Assembly: GCF_902499175.1 (NCBI RefSeq)
Contig: NZ_CABVQC010000044.1
Span: 1-64,000, forward strand
Length of the DNA stretch: 64,000 nucleotides
DNA from: Burkholderia aenigmatica
GTDB lineage: Bacteria; Pseudomonadota; Gammaproteobacteria; Burkholderiales; Burkholderiaceae
Reading direction: 5' to 3'
Numbering within the stretch: the first letter of the stretch is position 1; the number at the start of each line of letters is the position of its first letter. This document shows positions 32,030 through 39,574 of this stretch, piece after piece. The notes under the pieces are model-generated. The model ran no database searches. It saw nothing but the letters and a program-made list of their open reading frames with translations, and was not told where the DNA came from. The position numbers and the translations under genes were made by a program.

Positions 32030-32842
32030 TCATCGGCCGTCGACCACGTCGCGCAGGAACGCGTCGAGCATCGCCACGTCACCCCACGGCCGCTTGTATT
32101 CGCGATCGTGTTCGGCATCGGCGAGCATCGTCTCGACAAGCGCGTGGATTGCCGGCCGGCGGGGCCCGTATTCGCTTTCGTTCGCGCTCATTTTCAGCGC
32201 GAGCAACGCGTCGAGCTCCGCGCGCACCGCCGGCTCATGCACGGTGCCGTCGACGAGATCCACGAAGCGCATCGGCGGCATCCCGAGCCCCGAGTCGATC
32301 CAGCGTACCGCGAGCAGCGGCCGCAGCACGTACAGGTACTTCTTGTAACGCACCGTGTCGCCTTGCAGATAGCCGCGAAAGTTCTTCTTCGCCATCGCGA
32401 GGTAGTGATGACGCCCGCGCACCGGCGAGAAGAACGCTGACGCCAGCGACCTGAGCCGCGGCGCCCAGCGCGCGTCTTCGCGATACACGACGGGCGAGTC
32501 GAGCCATTCGAGCAGCGTCGGGTTCGAGCGGCGCAGCAGTTGCAGCGCCTTGCGCAGTTCCCAGCCGCTGACGTCGAGCTCGTCGTCGAGCGGCCGCTCG
32601 ATCACGTCGCGTTGCGGTTCGACGCTCAGGTACCAGTCGCGCCGGTGCGCATACACGAAGCGCACGTCGTAATCGCTGTCGGGCGATGCGAAGCCCCAGC
32701 CGCGGCTGCCCGATTCGCACGCGAACAGCACGCTCACGTCGTGGCGTCGCTCGACTTCCGCGAGCTCCGCCATCACGCGCGCCCGCATGGTCGGGTCGAC
32801 CGGATGTGCGCTGCGCACGGTCGTCAATTTTTCCGTTTTCAT
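32030..32842 (-). CDS. Pol-beta-type nucleotidyltransferase of the RNA-repair operon
   Basis: A 270-residue protein with the minimal nucleotidyltransferase motif: GS at residues 45-46 (CESGSRGWGF) and the metal-binding D57-x-D59 (PDSDYDVRF), plus a helical C-terminal half containing KKNFRGYLQGD. Similar proteins are found next to rtcB/rtcR in other bacteria. The expected reaction is transfer of a nucleotide to an RNA or protein end, but the substrate is not established. It starts 55 nt after rtcB and ends at a strong terminator, so it is the last gene of the operon. Confidence 0.83.
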   Translation of the reverse strand: MKTEKLTTVRSAHPVDPTMRARVMAELAEVERRHDVSVLFACESGSRGWGFASPDSDYDVRFVYAHRRDWYLSVEPQRDVIERPLDDELDVSGWELRKALQLLRRSNPTLLEWLDSPVVYREDARWAPRLRSLASAFFSPVRGRHHYLAMAKKNFRGYLQGDTVRYKKYLYVLRPLLAVRWIDSGLGMPPMRFVDLVDGTVHEPAVRAELDALLALKMSANESEYGPRRPAIHALVETMLADAEHDREYKRPWGDVAMLDAFLRDVVDGR

Positions 32843-32897
32843 TATTGTTGTTTCCCTTTCGTTGTGCGCGGCCGCCGGCCATCGGCCGCGCACCGCG

Positions 32898-34127
32898 CTA
32901 TCCTTTCACGCACACCACCTGGCGCAGCGTGTTCACCACTTCGACGAGGCTGCGCTGGGCCGCCATCACCGCGTCGATGTCCTTGTAGGCCATCGGGATT
33001 TCGTCGACGACGCCCGCGTCCTTCCGGCATTCGACGCCTTGGGTTGCCTTGACCTGATCGTCGACCGTGAAGCGGCGCTTCGCTTCGGTACGGCTCATCG
33101 TCCGGCCTGCACCGTGGCTGCACGAGCAGAAGCTGTCCGGGTTGCCGAGCCCGCGCACGATGAAGCTCTTCGCGCCCATCGAACCCGGAATGATCCCGAG
33201 CTGCCCCTTCTGCGCGGACACCGCGCCCTTGCGCGTCACGAGCACGTCTTCGCCGAAGTGGCGTTCGCGCTGCACATAGTTGTGGTGGCAGTTCACCGCG
33301 TGTTCGTCGACCGAGAAGGGTTTGGCGATCACGCCGCGCGCCGCGCCGATCACCGCATCCATCATGGCCTGCCGGTTGCGGCGCGCGTAGTCCTGCGCCC
33401 AGCCGACCGCTTCGACGTAGTCGTCGAAGTGCCGGCTGCCCTCGGTGAAATACGCGAGGTTGCGATCCGGCAGGTTCGCGATGTGCTGCCGCATGTCGGC
33501 CTGCGCGAGTTCGATGAACAGGCTGCCGATCGCGTTGCCGACGCCGCGCGAGCCGCTGTGCAGCATGAACCACACGTGGTCCGCTTCGTCGACGCACACT
33601 TCGATGAAGTGGTTGCCGGTGCCGAGCGTGCCGAGATGCGCGTAGTGGTTCGTCTTTTCCAGCTTCGGATACTTGTCGACGATCCGCTGGAAGCCCGGTT
33701 GCAGCGACTTCCACGATTCGGTCACGGCGGCCGGCGTGCGGTCGCCCCATGCGCCCGGATCGCGGCGGCCCGGCGCGCGGCCGTGCGGCACCGCGCGTTC
33801 GATCGCACTGCGCAGGCCCGCGAGCGAATCCGGCAGGTCGGACGCCGTCAGCGTCGTGCGCGCGGCCATCATCCCGCAGCCGATGTCGACGCCGACCGCG
33901 GCCGGAATGATCGCGCCCTTCGTCGGGATCACGCTGCCGATCGTCGAGCCCTTGCCGAGGTGGACGTCCGGCATCACCGCGACGTGGCTGAAGATGAACG
34001 GCATCTGCGCGGTGTTGCGCAGTTGCGCGCGCGCTTCGTCTTCGACGGCGACGCCTTGCGTCCACATCTTCACCGGCTTGCCGTTGGCCAGTTCCATTAC
34101 CTGGTAATCCATTTCACTCATGTTCAT
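32898..34127 (-). CDS. rtcB: RNA 3'-phosphate (2',3'-cyclic phosphate)-splicing ligase RtcB
   Basis: A 409-residue RtcB. The Mn-binding and catalytic residues are in place: D81-x2-C84 (DIGCG), H173 in GTGNHFIEV, H190 in LHSGSRGVGN, H282 in HHNYV, and the guanylated histidine H338 in CSHGAGRTMSR, matching His337 of the E. coli enzyme. It joins RNA ends carrying 2',3'-cyclic or 3'-phosphate to 5'-OH ends with GTP, repairing cleaved tRNAs or rRNA. AAGGTG precedes the ATG. It lies between slipin and the nucleotidyltransferase; no rtcA cyclase gene is present here. Confidence 0.96.
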   Translation of the reverse strand: MNMSEMDYQVMELANGKPVKMWTQGVAVEDEARAQLRNTAQMPFIFSHVAVMPDVHLGKGSTIGSVIPTKGAIIPAAVGVDIGCGMMAARTTLTASDLPDSLAGLRSAIERAVPHGRAPGRRDPGAWGDRTPAAVTESWKSLQPGFQRIVDKYPKLEKTNHYAHLGTLGTGNHFIEVCVDEADHVWFMLHSGSRGVGNAIGSLFIELAQADMRQHIANLPDRNLAYFTEGSRHFDDYVEAVGWAQDYARRNRQAMMDAVIGAARGVIAKPFSVDEHAVNCHHNYVQRERHFGEDVLVTRKGAVSAQKGQLGIIPGSMGAKSFIVRGLGNPDSFCSCSHGAGRTMSRTEAKRRFTVDDQVKATQGVECRKDAGVVDEIPMAYKDIDAVMAAQRSLVEVVNTLRQVVCVKG

Positions 34128-34180
34128 CACCTTGCTTCTTCGTTCATGAGGCACGGCGCCCGTGCGCCGTGCCCGATCAT

Positions 34181-35323
34181 TCATTGCGCACCCTTGATGC
34201 TGACGAGTCCGTTCAGCACCTGGTCGAGACCGCCGAACACCGAGATGCGGTCGATCCGTTCCGCGACGCGTTCGAGCGTTTCCAGCTCCTTGAGCCGCAG
34301 CGCGGTCGGGTTTTCTTCCATCACCTTCGCGGTGTTCAGCAGCGAACGCGTGGCCGCGGTTTCCTCGCGGCGGCGAATCACGTTCGCCTGCGCGGACTTT
34401 TCCGCCTCGACCACCTGCGCAAGAATCGTCTTCATGTCGCCCGGCAGCACGATATCCTTCACGCCGACGCTGCGCACCTCCACGCCCGAATGGCCGAGGC
34501 GGGCACGCACCTGTGCGATCACGACGTCGTCGATCGACTGCTTGTCCTCCAGCAGCTCGTCGAGCGAACGCGTGCCGACCGCCGACCGCAGTGCGAACTG
34601 CAGCTCGCGATACAGGTGTTCGACCGGCTTCTGCAGCTGGCCGAACGCATGCAGCACGTCCGCATAGCACCACGTCGCCGACAGGTTCAGCCGCAGCGCG
34701 ACCTTGTCGCGCGTCAGGATTTCCTGTCCGCCGACTTCGATCGCCTGCAAACGCAGGTCGACGAGTTCGACCGTGACGTCACGGTTGAAGCGCCAGAACG
34801 CCGAAGTACCCGCGTCCAGCAACCGCTCGATCTTGCCGTCGATCTTCAGCACGCCGACGTGGTACGCCGGCACCTGCGCCAGCAGCACGCCCGCCAGGCC
34901 CGCCACGCCGCGCGCCCGCAGCGCCGGTTGCGCGATGCGCTTCACGAGCGCGGCCGGCAGCACACTGTCCTGCGCGAGATCGACGCGTTCGAGACGGTGC
35001 GTGGCCAGGCCGCGCCAGTACAGCCGGCGCGTGCCCGGCGCCAGAATCTCGACGAGCACGTCGTCTTCGTAGCGCAGGCCGGCTTCATCGTCGGCGATAT
35101 CCATCGCGACGAAGTGCCGGGCGAGCACGTCCGGTGCGTCGTGACGCAGGTAATCGGCCAGTGCCGCGTCGACGAGCGGCGCGTCGAGACGCGCGGTCTG
35201 CACCGACAGGCGCTTGAACGGATCGAAGGCCTTGAACACGCCCGGTTCCAGCACCTTCACGAAATCGCCCTCATTCATCAGCAGCGCGCGTTCGTTCTTT
35301 TTTACGACATGTCGCATCCACAT
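34181..35323 (-). CDS. Slipin/SPFH (band-7) domain protein of the rtc operon
   Basis: A 380-residue protein without a clear N-terminal membrane hairpin; it begins with ERALLMNEGDFVKVLEPGVF and has a band-7/SPFH core (VTVELVDLRLQAIEVGGQEILTRDKVALRLN) and a coiled-coil tail (VVEAEKSAQANVIRRREETAAT). This matches the slipin-like proteins encoded with rtcB in several proteobacteria. A scaffolding role for the repair machinery has been suggested for the association, but no activity is known. First protein gene of the operon, about 490 nt downstream of the sigma54 promoter, after the tRNA-like leader. Confidence 0.85.
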   Translation of the reverse strand: MWMRHVVKKNERALLMNEGDFVKVLEPGVFKAFDPFKRLSVQTARLDAPLVDAALADYLRHDAPDVLARHFVAMDIADDEAGLRYEDDVLVEILAPGTRRLYWRGLATHRLERVDLAQDSVLPAALVKRIAQPALRARGVAGLAGVLLAQVPAYHVGVLKIDGKIERLLDAGTSAFWRFNRDVTVELVDLRLQAIEVGGQEILTRDKVALRLNLSATWCYADVLHAFGQLQKPVEHLYRELQFALRSAVGTRSLDELLEDKQSIDDVVIAQVRARLGHSGVEVRSVGVKDIVLPGDMKTILAQVVEAEKSAQANVIRRREETAATRSLLNTAKVMEENPTALRLKELETLERVAERIDRISVFGGLDQVLNGLVSIKGAQ

Positions 35324-35581
35324 ATTCTTGTCCTTTTCTTCATTGACCGCCGGGTGACGCGCATCGTGCGGATCGCGGGGCGACGCAACCGGGCGGGCGG
35401 CGCGCTGGCCCGGCGCTGAAGGGCACGGCGACGCATCCTGCATCGCGTCGTCGTGCGCCTTCGCGCGGGCCGTGCGGCCGTCCGGCCGATCGCGCGGAAC
35501 CGCAACCGGTCCGACGCGCGGCGGGCCTTGCGGCCCGCACCGGCGGGTACTGCTTCTATCAACAGACTGTCGTTACGGACA
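35324..35581 (-). other. Structured leader between tRNA-like elements and slipin
   Basis: Non-coding part of the predicted operon transcript. A perfect hairpin GCGGGCC-GCAA-GGCCCGC occupies 35521-35538, and ACTGTC/GACAGT (about 35583 to 35566) can pair just after the second tRNA-like element. GC-rich inverted repeats continue to about 35470. No T run follows any hairpin, so none looks like a terminator. Confidence 0.45.
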
Positions 35582-35654
35582 GTGTTCGAGCGGGATTCGA
35601 ACCCGCTACACACCGGCTTGCGCCGGCTGCTCTACCCGAATGAGCTACCGAACG
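35582..35654 (-). ncRNA. tRNA-like element 2: full cloverleaf with GCAA tetraloop in place of the anticodon loop
   Basis: Read on the minus strand. Acceptor arm CGTTCGG/TCGAACA pairs at six of seven positions; TA linker; D arm GCTC-ATTCGGGTA-GAGC with the GG and conserved A positions; third arm GCCGGC-GCAA-GCCGGT, six pairs (one G-U) closed by a GNRA tetraloop; five-base variable loop GTGTA; T arm GCGGG-TTCGAAT-CCCGC. The next bases are C then TGT, not CCA. A seven-base anticodon loop cannot form, so it cannot decode. It abuts element 1 and sits in the 5' leader of the slipin-rtcB operon. The fold is seen directly; the role is unknown. Confidence 0.75.
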
Positions 35655-35655
35655 G

Positions 35656-35701
35656 AGGGCGCCCCGGGATTCGAACCCGGGCGAAGTTCCAGTACGCGCC
35701 C
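35656..35701 (-). ncRNA. tRNA-like element 1: acceptor plus T arm only
   Basis: Read on the minus strand. GGGCGC pairs with GCGCCC as an acceptor stem (seventh pair G-G mismatch), followed by TA as at tRNA positions 8-9, a 12-base linker instead of D and anticodon arms, and a canonical T arm CCGGG-TTCGAAT-CCCGG. The 3' strand GGCGCCC is followed by T and CC, running directly into element 2. It resembles an acceptor/T-arm minihelix. Bases CAGAC (35712-35716) and GTCTG (35563-35567) could pair and enclose both elements. Confidence 0.65.
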
Positions 35702-35826
35702 GTTTGCCTTCGTCTGCCCATGGCGGCATGCGCGACCGCGACGAACCAGGTTCGGCGGCGGCGCACCAGCAGGGTTTTGTGAACCCTGGCTCGTGGGCCA
35801 GCGGGACATCCGGCACTTTCTATTTA

Positions 35827-35841
35827 GCGAGGAGCGTGCCA
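35827..35841 (-). promoter_or_regulatory. Sigma54 promoter of the rtc operon
   Basis: On the minus strand TGGCAC-GCTCC-TCGCT matches the -24/-12 consensus closely with GG and GC 12 nt apart. It predicts a start near 35815, upstream of both tRNA-like elements, and fits control by the divergent RtcR. Confidence 0.75.
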
Positions 35842-35860
35842 GCGCTCGGATTGATGCTCG

Positions 35861-35903
35861 AAAAATTTCTCAAGCCTTTGAAATAAAAGGAGAAATTATT
35901 TTT
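35861..35903. promoter_or_regulatory. AT-rich inverted repeat upstream of the rtc promoter
   Basis: AATTTCTC (35864-35871) and GAGAAATT (35890-35897) form a perfect inverted repeat with an 18-base AT-rich spacer and A/T-tract flanks, in otherwise GC-rich DNA. It lies between the promoter and the palindrome at 35950, where a DNA-bending site would be expected. Confidence 0.4.
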
Positions 35904-35949
35904 CGTGACGGGTGGGGTATGCACGTCCGGTCGTCGCGTGATGCGGAAA

Positions 35950-35966
35950 ATCCGATACAATCGGAT
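35950..35966. promoter_or_regulatory. Candidate RtcR binding palindrome
   Basis: ATCCGAT-ACA-ATCGGAT is a perfect 7-bp inverted repeat, about 110 nt upstream of the -24 element and 25 nt before the rtcR start, suited to activate the operon and repress or sense at rtcR itself. Confidence 0.45.
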
Positions 35967-35990
35967 CGCCTATTATCTTGTGGGATAAAC

Positions 35991-37610
35991 ATGCGCAAGA
36001 CCGTCGCGATCGGCTTTCTCGGCACGGTGCTCGACCAGGGCGGCGGCTCGCAGCGCCGCTGGCGCAACTGGCGGCCGACGATTTCGCTGTGCGAGCAGCG
36101 CGACACGCCGATCGACCGGCTCGAACTGCTGCACTCGCCGAACTACGCGCGGCTCGCGAACCGCGTGAAGCAGGATCTGGAGCGCGTGTCGCCGCACACC
36201 GACGTGCGGCTCATCCCGTTGGAGATTCGCGATCCATGGGATTTCGAGGAGGTCTACGCGACGCTGCACGATTTCGCCCGCGCCTACCCGTTCGATCTCG
36301 ATCGCGAGGAGTACCTGATCCACATCACGACGGGCACGCACGTCGCGCAGATCTGCTGGTTCCTGCTGGCGGAGGCGCGCTACCTGCCTGCGCGTCTCGC
36401 GCAGACGGCGCCGCCGCAGAAGACCGACGAGGGGCCGAGCGGGCCCGGCACGATGTCGGTGATCGATCTCGACCTGTCGCGCTACAACCGGATCGCACAG
36501 CGCTTCACGCGCGAGCGCGACGAAACCGTGTCGTTCCTGAAGGCCGGCATCGCGACCCGCAACGCACGCTTCAATGCGTTGATCGAGCAACTGGAGCGCG
36601 TGGCCGTGCGTTCGCGCGCGCCGATGCTGCTGGTTGGGCCGACGGGCGCCGGCAAGTCGTTTCTCGCGAAGCGCGTGTACGAGCTGAAGCGCGGCCGCCA
36701 TCGGCTTGCGGGGCCGTTCATCGAGATCAACTGCGCGACGCTGCGCGGCGACGCGGCGATGTCGACGCTGTTCGGTCACGTGAAGGGTGCGTTCACGGGC
36801 GCGCAGACGGCGCGGGCCGGGCTGCTGCGCGCGGCGGACGGCGGCTTGCTGTTTCTCGACGAGATCGGCGAACTCGGGCTCGACGAACAGGCGATGCTGC
36901 TGAAGGCGATCGAGGAGAAGCGCTTCCTGCCGGTCGGCGCGGACGTCGAGGCGACCAGCGATTTCGAGCTGATCGCGGGCACGCACCGCGACCTGCGGCA
37001 GATGGTGGCCGCCGGCACGTTCCGCGAGGATCTCTATGCGCGGATCAACCTGTGGACATACGAATTGCCGGGGCTGGCCGAGCGCCGCGAGGATATCGAA
37101 CCGAACCTCGAATTCGAACTCGACCGTTTCGGCCGCGAGCAGGGCGAGCAGGTGCGGTTCAACGTCGAGGCGAAGCGGCGCTATCTCGCGTTCGCCGCGT
37201 CGCCCCGCGCGGCGTGGGCCGGCAACTTCCGCGAGCTGTCGGCATCGGTCACGCGGATGGCGACGCTGGCCGATGCGGGGCGGATCACCGAGGCGCTCGC
37301 CGAACAGGAAGTCGAACGGCTGACGCGCACGTGGTCGTCGCCGGGCGGCGCGAGTGCGTCCGATGCCTGCGTCGACGCGGTGTTCGGCGCGCGTGCGGCG
37401 GAACTCGACCTGTTCGACCGCGCGCAGCTCGAGCGCGTGCTCGACGTGTGCCGCGTGTCGGCCAGCCTGTCGGAAGCGGGGCGCACGCTGTTCGCGGTGT
37501 CGCGGCAGAGCAAGAAGCAGCCGAACGATGCGGACCGGCTGCGCAAGTATCTCGCGCGGTTCGGGCTGGATTGGGAAGGCGTGCGGCAGGCGCTCGACGG
37601 GGTGCGGTGA
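35991..37610 (+). CDS. rtcR: RtcR, sigma54-dependent activator with CARF domain
   Basis: A 539-residue regulator, close to the 532 of E. coli RtcR. The N-terminal ~180 residues form the RtcR-type CARF domain (KTVAIGFLGTVLDQGGG, then EYLIHITTGTHVAQICWFLL). The AAA+ domain has Walker A GPTGAGKS at 216-223, the sigma54-contacting GAFTGA at 266-271 and Walker B LLFLDEIGEL at 286-295. A short HTH tail follows. RtcR responds to tRNA fragments with cyclic phosphate ends in Salmonella. The ATG at 35991 matches the family's N-terminus; longer in-frame translation would cross the tRNA-like elements. Confidence 0.95.
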   Translation: MRKTVAIGFLGTVLDQGGGSQRRWRNWRPTISLCEQRDTPIDRLELLHSPNYARLANRVKQDLERVSPHTDVRLIPLEIRDPWDFEEVYATLHDFARAYPFDLDREEYLIHITTGTHVAQICWFLLAEARYLPARLAQTAPPQKTDEGPSGPGTMSVIDLDLSRYNRIAQRFTRERDETVSFLKAGIATRNARFNALIEQLERVAVRSRAPMLLVGPTGAGKSFLAKRVYELKRGRHRLAGPFIEINCATLRGDAAMSTLFGHVKGAFTGAQTARAGLLRAADGGLLFLDEIGELGLDEQAMLLKAIEEKRFLPVGADVEATSDFELIAGTHRDLRQMVAAGTFREDLYARINLWTYELPGLAERREDIEPNLEFELDRFGREQGEQVRFNVEAKRRYLAFAASPRAAWAGNFRELSASVTRMATLADAGRITEALAEQEVERLTRTWSSPGGASASDACVDAVFGARAAELDLFDRAQLERVLDVCRVSASLSEAGRTLFAVSRQSKKQPNDADRLRKYLARFGLDWEGVRQALDGVR

Positions 37611-37691
37611 AGGGCCGGTAGGGGTGATGCCTTAACGGCGGCGGGCGTTCACGTGTGCCGTATCGTGTGCGAGAACTTCAGGAGCGTTGTC

Positions 37692-38216
37692 GTGATCGAG
37701 ATTCCTTCGACTGTCAGGCCGCTATTTGTCGCGGCCGGTTGGCGCGGTGATGCAGAGGGCCGGGTGTCGTCGCACGATGGCGACCATCCGGGCGACACGA
37801 TCCTGCGCGCGTTCGACGGGTTGATCGTGGGAACGGATCGCGCCGATCGCCGCGGGGAAACCTGCGCGCGGATGGGGCTCGCGTTTCATGCGCTGGCACA
37901 CCAGGATCGCCAGATTGCCGCGTGGGAACAGGCGCTCGGGACGACGATGATCGGCGTTGCCGAGGACGATCTCGGGTACGTCGAGTTTTATGTCGATGCG
38001 CAGGGGCGTGTGTTCGCGACGAATTGCGTGGTCGACGGCGTGTATCTGTGCGGATTCACGTTCGGCGAAGCGGTCGAGCGGACGTTGTGCGGGCGGGTCG
38101 CGGTTCCGCTATTGCTCGACGAACGCGCGACGATCGCCTATTACGGCGGGGATCTGACGAGCGACGATCCCCGCGTGATGACGGCCGCGCAGCTCCTGGC
38201 CGGGCGCGACGGTTAG
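37692..38216 (+). CDS. SUKH-3-like immunity protein
   Basis: From a GTG at 37692 (AGGAG just upstream) the frame gives 174 residues. The N-terminal RPLFVAAGWRGDAEGRV, the middle EDDLGYVEFYVDAQGRVFATN and the end GRVAVPLLLDERATIAYYGGDLTS follow the SUKH-3 pattern of polymorphic-toxin immunity proteins. No toxin or secretion gene lies beside it, so it is an orphan. Cytoplasmic, no signal. Assignment by pattern only. Confidence 0.65.
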   Translation: MIEIPSTVRPLFVAAGWRGDAEGRVSSHDGDHPGDTILRAFDGLIVGTDRADRRGETCARMGLAFHALAHQDRQIAAWEQALGTTMIGVAEDDLGYVEFYVDAQGRVFATNCVVDGVYLCGFTFGEAVERTLCGRVAVPLLLDERATIAYYGGDLTSDDPRVMTAAQLLAGRDG

Positions 38217-38254
38217 CGGCCGCGCCGTGATGCGGTTGCTCGCCCGGCCGTCCT

Positions 38255-38845
38255 TCAACCGGCCGCGGCTGCCTGCCGGAACGGCGCCAGGAATGCCCAT
38301 TCCGGTTGCGCCGCTGCGACATCCGCGAGCCCGCGCGCGAACGCGTGCGCCGGCAGCCACGGATACCCGAACGCCGCGTGCAGCGCCTCGAGTTTCGCCG
38401 ACTGCGGATCGTCGATCGTATCCATTCGTGCGATATGAATATGCAGCGCCGCAATCCGCGTGGCATGTTCGCTTTCGCCGTTGCCCGCGAACTGCCAGCG
38501 GTAGGTGCCATGCCCGATCCGCAACGCGCCGTTGTCCTTCTGCCGCATCACGACGAGCCACGACATCCCGCAGACGCCGTGTGAGTCGACTTCGGGTTCC
38601 GTGCAAACGTAATACGTCCGGCAGCGCTCGAACCGCTCGCCGAATTCCTCCACCAGCGTGCGTGCAATCGCGGCCGCGCCGGTCACGCGCGGCGGAAAAT
38701 CGATATCGTCGTTCGCGAGCGAAAAGCTCAGCTCGGCATCGGCCGCGAAGCAGTCGGCGATCAGCGCGGACCGGTTCAGGTCCTTTGCGCGCAGATAGCA
38801 TTCGAGCAGCGCGCGAACCGTTGCGGGATGAAGCGGGAAGGGCAT
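38255..38845 (-). CDS. NTF2/SnoaL-fold protein
   Basis: A 196-residue protein. The first ~130 residues have the SnoaL-like cone pattern (LLECYLRAKDLNRSALIADCFAADAELSFSL … TGAAAIARTLVEEF), followed by a C-terminal extension containing YPWLPAHAFARGLADVAAA. Such proteins are enzymes or ligand binders of many kinds; no catalytic residues can be assigned. It is divergent from the first MarR gene and its start is about 80 nt from that promoter, so it may share regulation. Confidence 0.7.
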   Translation of the reverse strand: MPFPLHPATVRALLECYLRAKDLNRSALIADCFAADAELSFSLANDDIDFPPRVTGAAAIARTLVEEFGERFERCRTYYVCTEPEVDSHGVCGMSWLVVMRQKDNGALRIGHGTYRWQFAGNGESEHATRIAALHIHIARMDTIDDPQSAKLEALHAAFGYPWLPAHAFARGLADVAAAQPEWAFLAPFRQAAAAG

Positions 38846-38921
38846 GGACGAGCCTCCTGTATCGGGAAATCGGGCCGCATGCGCCGGCCGGCCTTGGCCG
38901 GGGGCGGATGTGCCTTTGCCG

Positions 38922-38945
38922 TATAATTTCGTTTCAAAGCTAAAT
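38922..38945 (+). promoter_or_regulatory. -10 box and MarR-type operator of the first MarR gene
   Basis: A consensus TATAAT at 38922-38927 is followed by AAAGCTAAAT at 38936-38945, covering the start of transcription. The same decamer recurs at 40977, 40990 and 44587. No good -35 was found at 17 nt. Position suggests autorepression. Confidence 0.55.
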
Positions 38946-38973
38946 TCGCATGACCGTACGGAGCGTCGAAGTC

Positions 38974-39516
38974 ATGGCCAAGCAGCAAGAGGAGTCCGTT
39001 CTGACCATTACCAACCCGGCCTGCCTGATCGACGGCACGGACACGGAATTTCGCCATCTGATCAACGGGCTGCTGCCGTTCGCGGCCCGCCTGCTGTCGG
39101 TGCGCGACGGCTTCGGCTCGCTGATGGGCCTCACCGGCATCCAGTATTCGCTGCTCGTCTCGGTCGCGCATCTGTCGCACGACGACGTCGTGACCGTCAA
39201 CCGCCTCGCCGATCACCTGCACCTGAGCGGCGCCTTCGTCACGATCGAGACCGGCAAGCTGAAGAAGCTCGGCCTGATCGACAAACGTTCGGATCCCGAC
39301 GACAAGCGCAAGATGCGGCTCACGGTCACGCCGGCCGGCTCGAAGCTGCTGAAGGCCCTCGCCGACACGCAGCAGCGCATCAACAACGTGCTGTTCGAAG
39401 GTGTGACGAAGACCGAATTCAAGGCACTCTGCTCGGTGATCGACCGCCTCGTCACCAACGGCGATCGCGCAACGCTCGATCTCGCACACCTGATCGCGCG
39501 CCAGGAAAAAGGCTGA
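38974..39516 (+). CDS. MarR-family transcriptional regulator, paralogue 1
   Basis: 180 residues from ATG 38974 (GGAG upstream); the alternative ATG 38950 adds eight residues. Winged-helix core: LTGIQYSLLVSVAHLSHDDVVTVNRLADHLHLSGAFVTIETGKLKKLGLIDKRSDPDDKRKMRLTVT, given here in part: HLSGAFVTIETGKLKKLGLI is the recognition region and RSDPDDKRKMRL the wing. About 65% of residues match the protein at 44622 by eye, and both are 180 residues long from equivalent starts. The two genes bracket the IscS and hydroxylase genes and share the AAAGCTAAAT motif. Confidence 0.9.
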   Translation: MAKQQEESVLTITNPACLIDGTDTEFRHLINGLLPFAARLLSVRDGFGSLMGLTGIQYSLLVSVAHLSHDDVVTVNRLADHLHLSGAFVTIETGKLKKLGLIDKRSDPDDKRKMRLTVTPAGSKLLKALADTQQRINNVLFEGVTKTEFKALCSVIDRLVTNGDRATLDLAHLIARQEKG

Positions 39517-39574
39517 CGCGCACGAGCCGCAGGCCCGCCCGCGATCGCCGGCCGGCCTGACGCATCGGCCATGC

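Noticed and set aside
35582-35654. Functional tRNA gene
   Set aside because: D and T arms look canonical, but the third arm closes on a GCAA tetraloop, the acceptor has a terminal mismatch and no CCA follows.
35472-35990. N-terminal extension of RtcR
   Set aside because: The frame is open, but it crosses the tRNA-like elements and the operon promoter, and the family start is at 35991.
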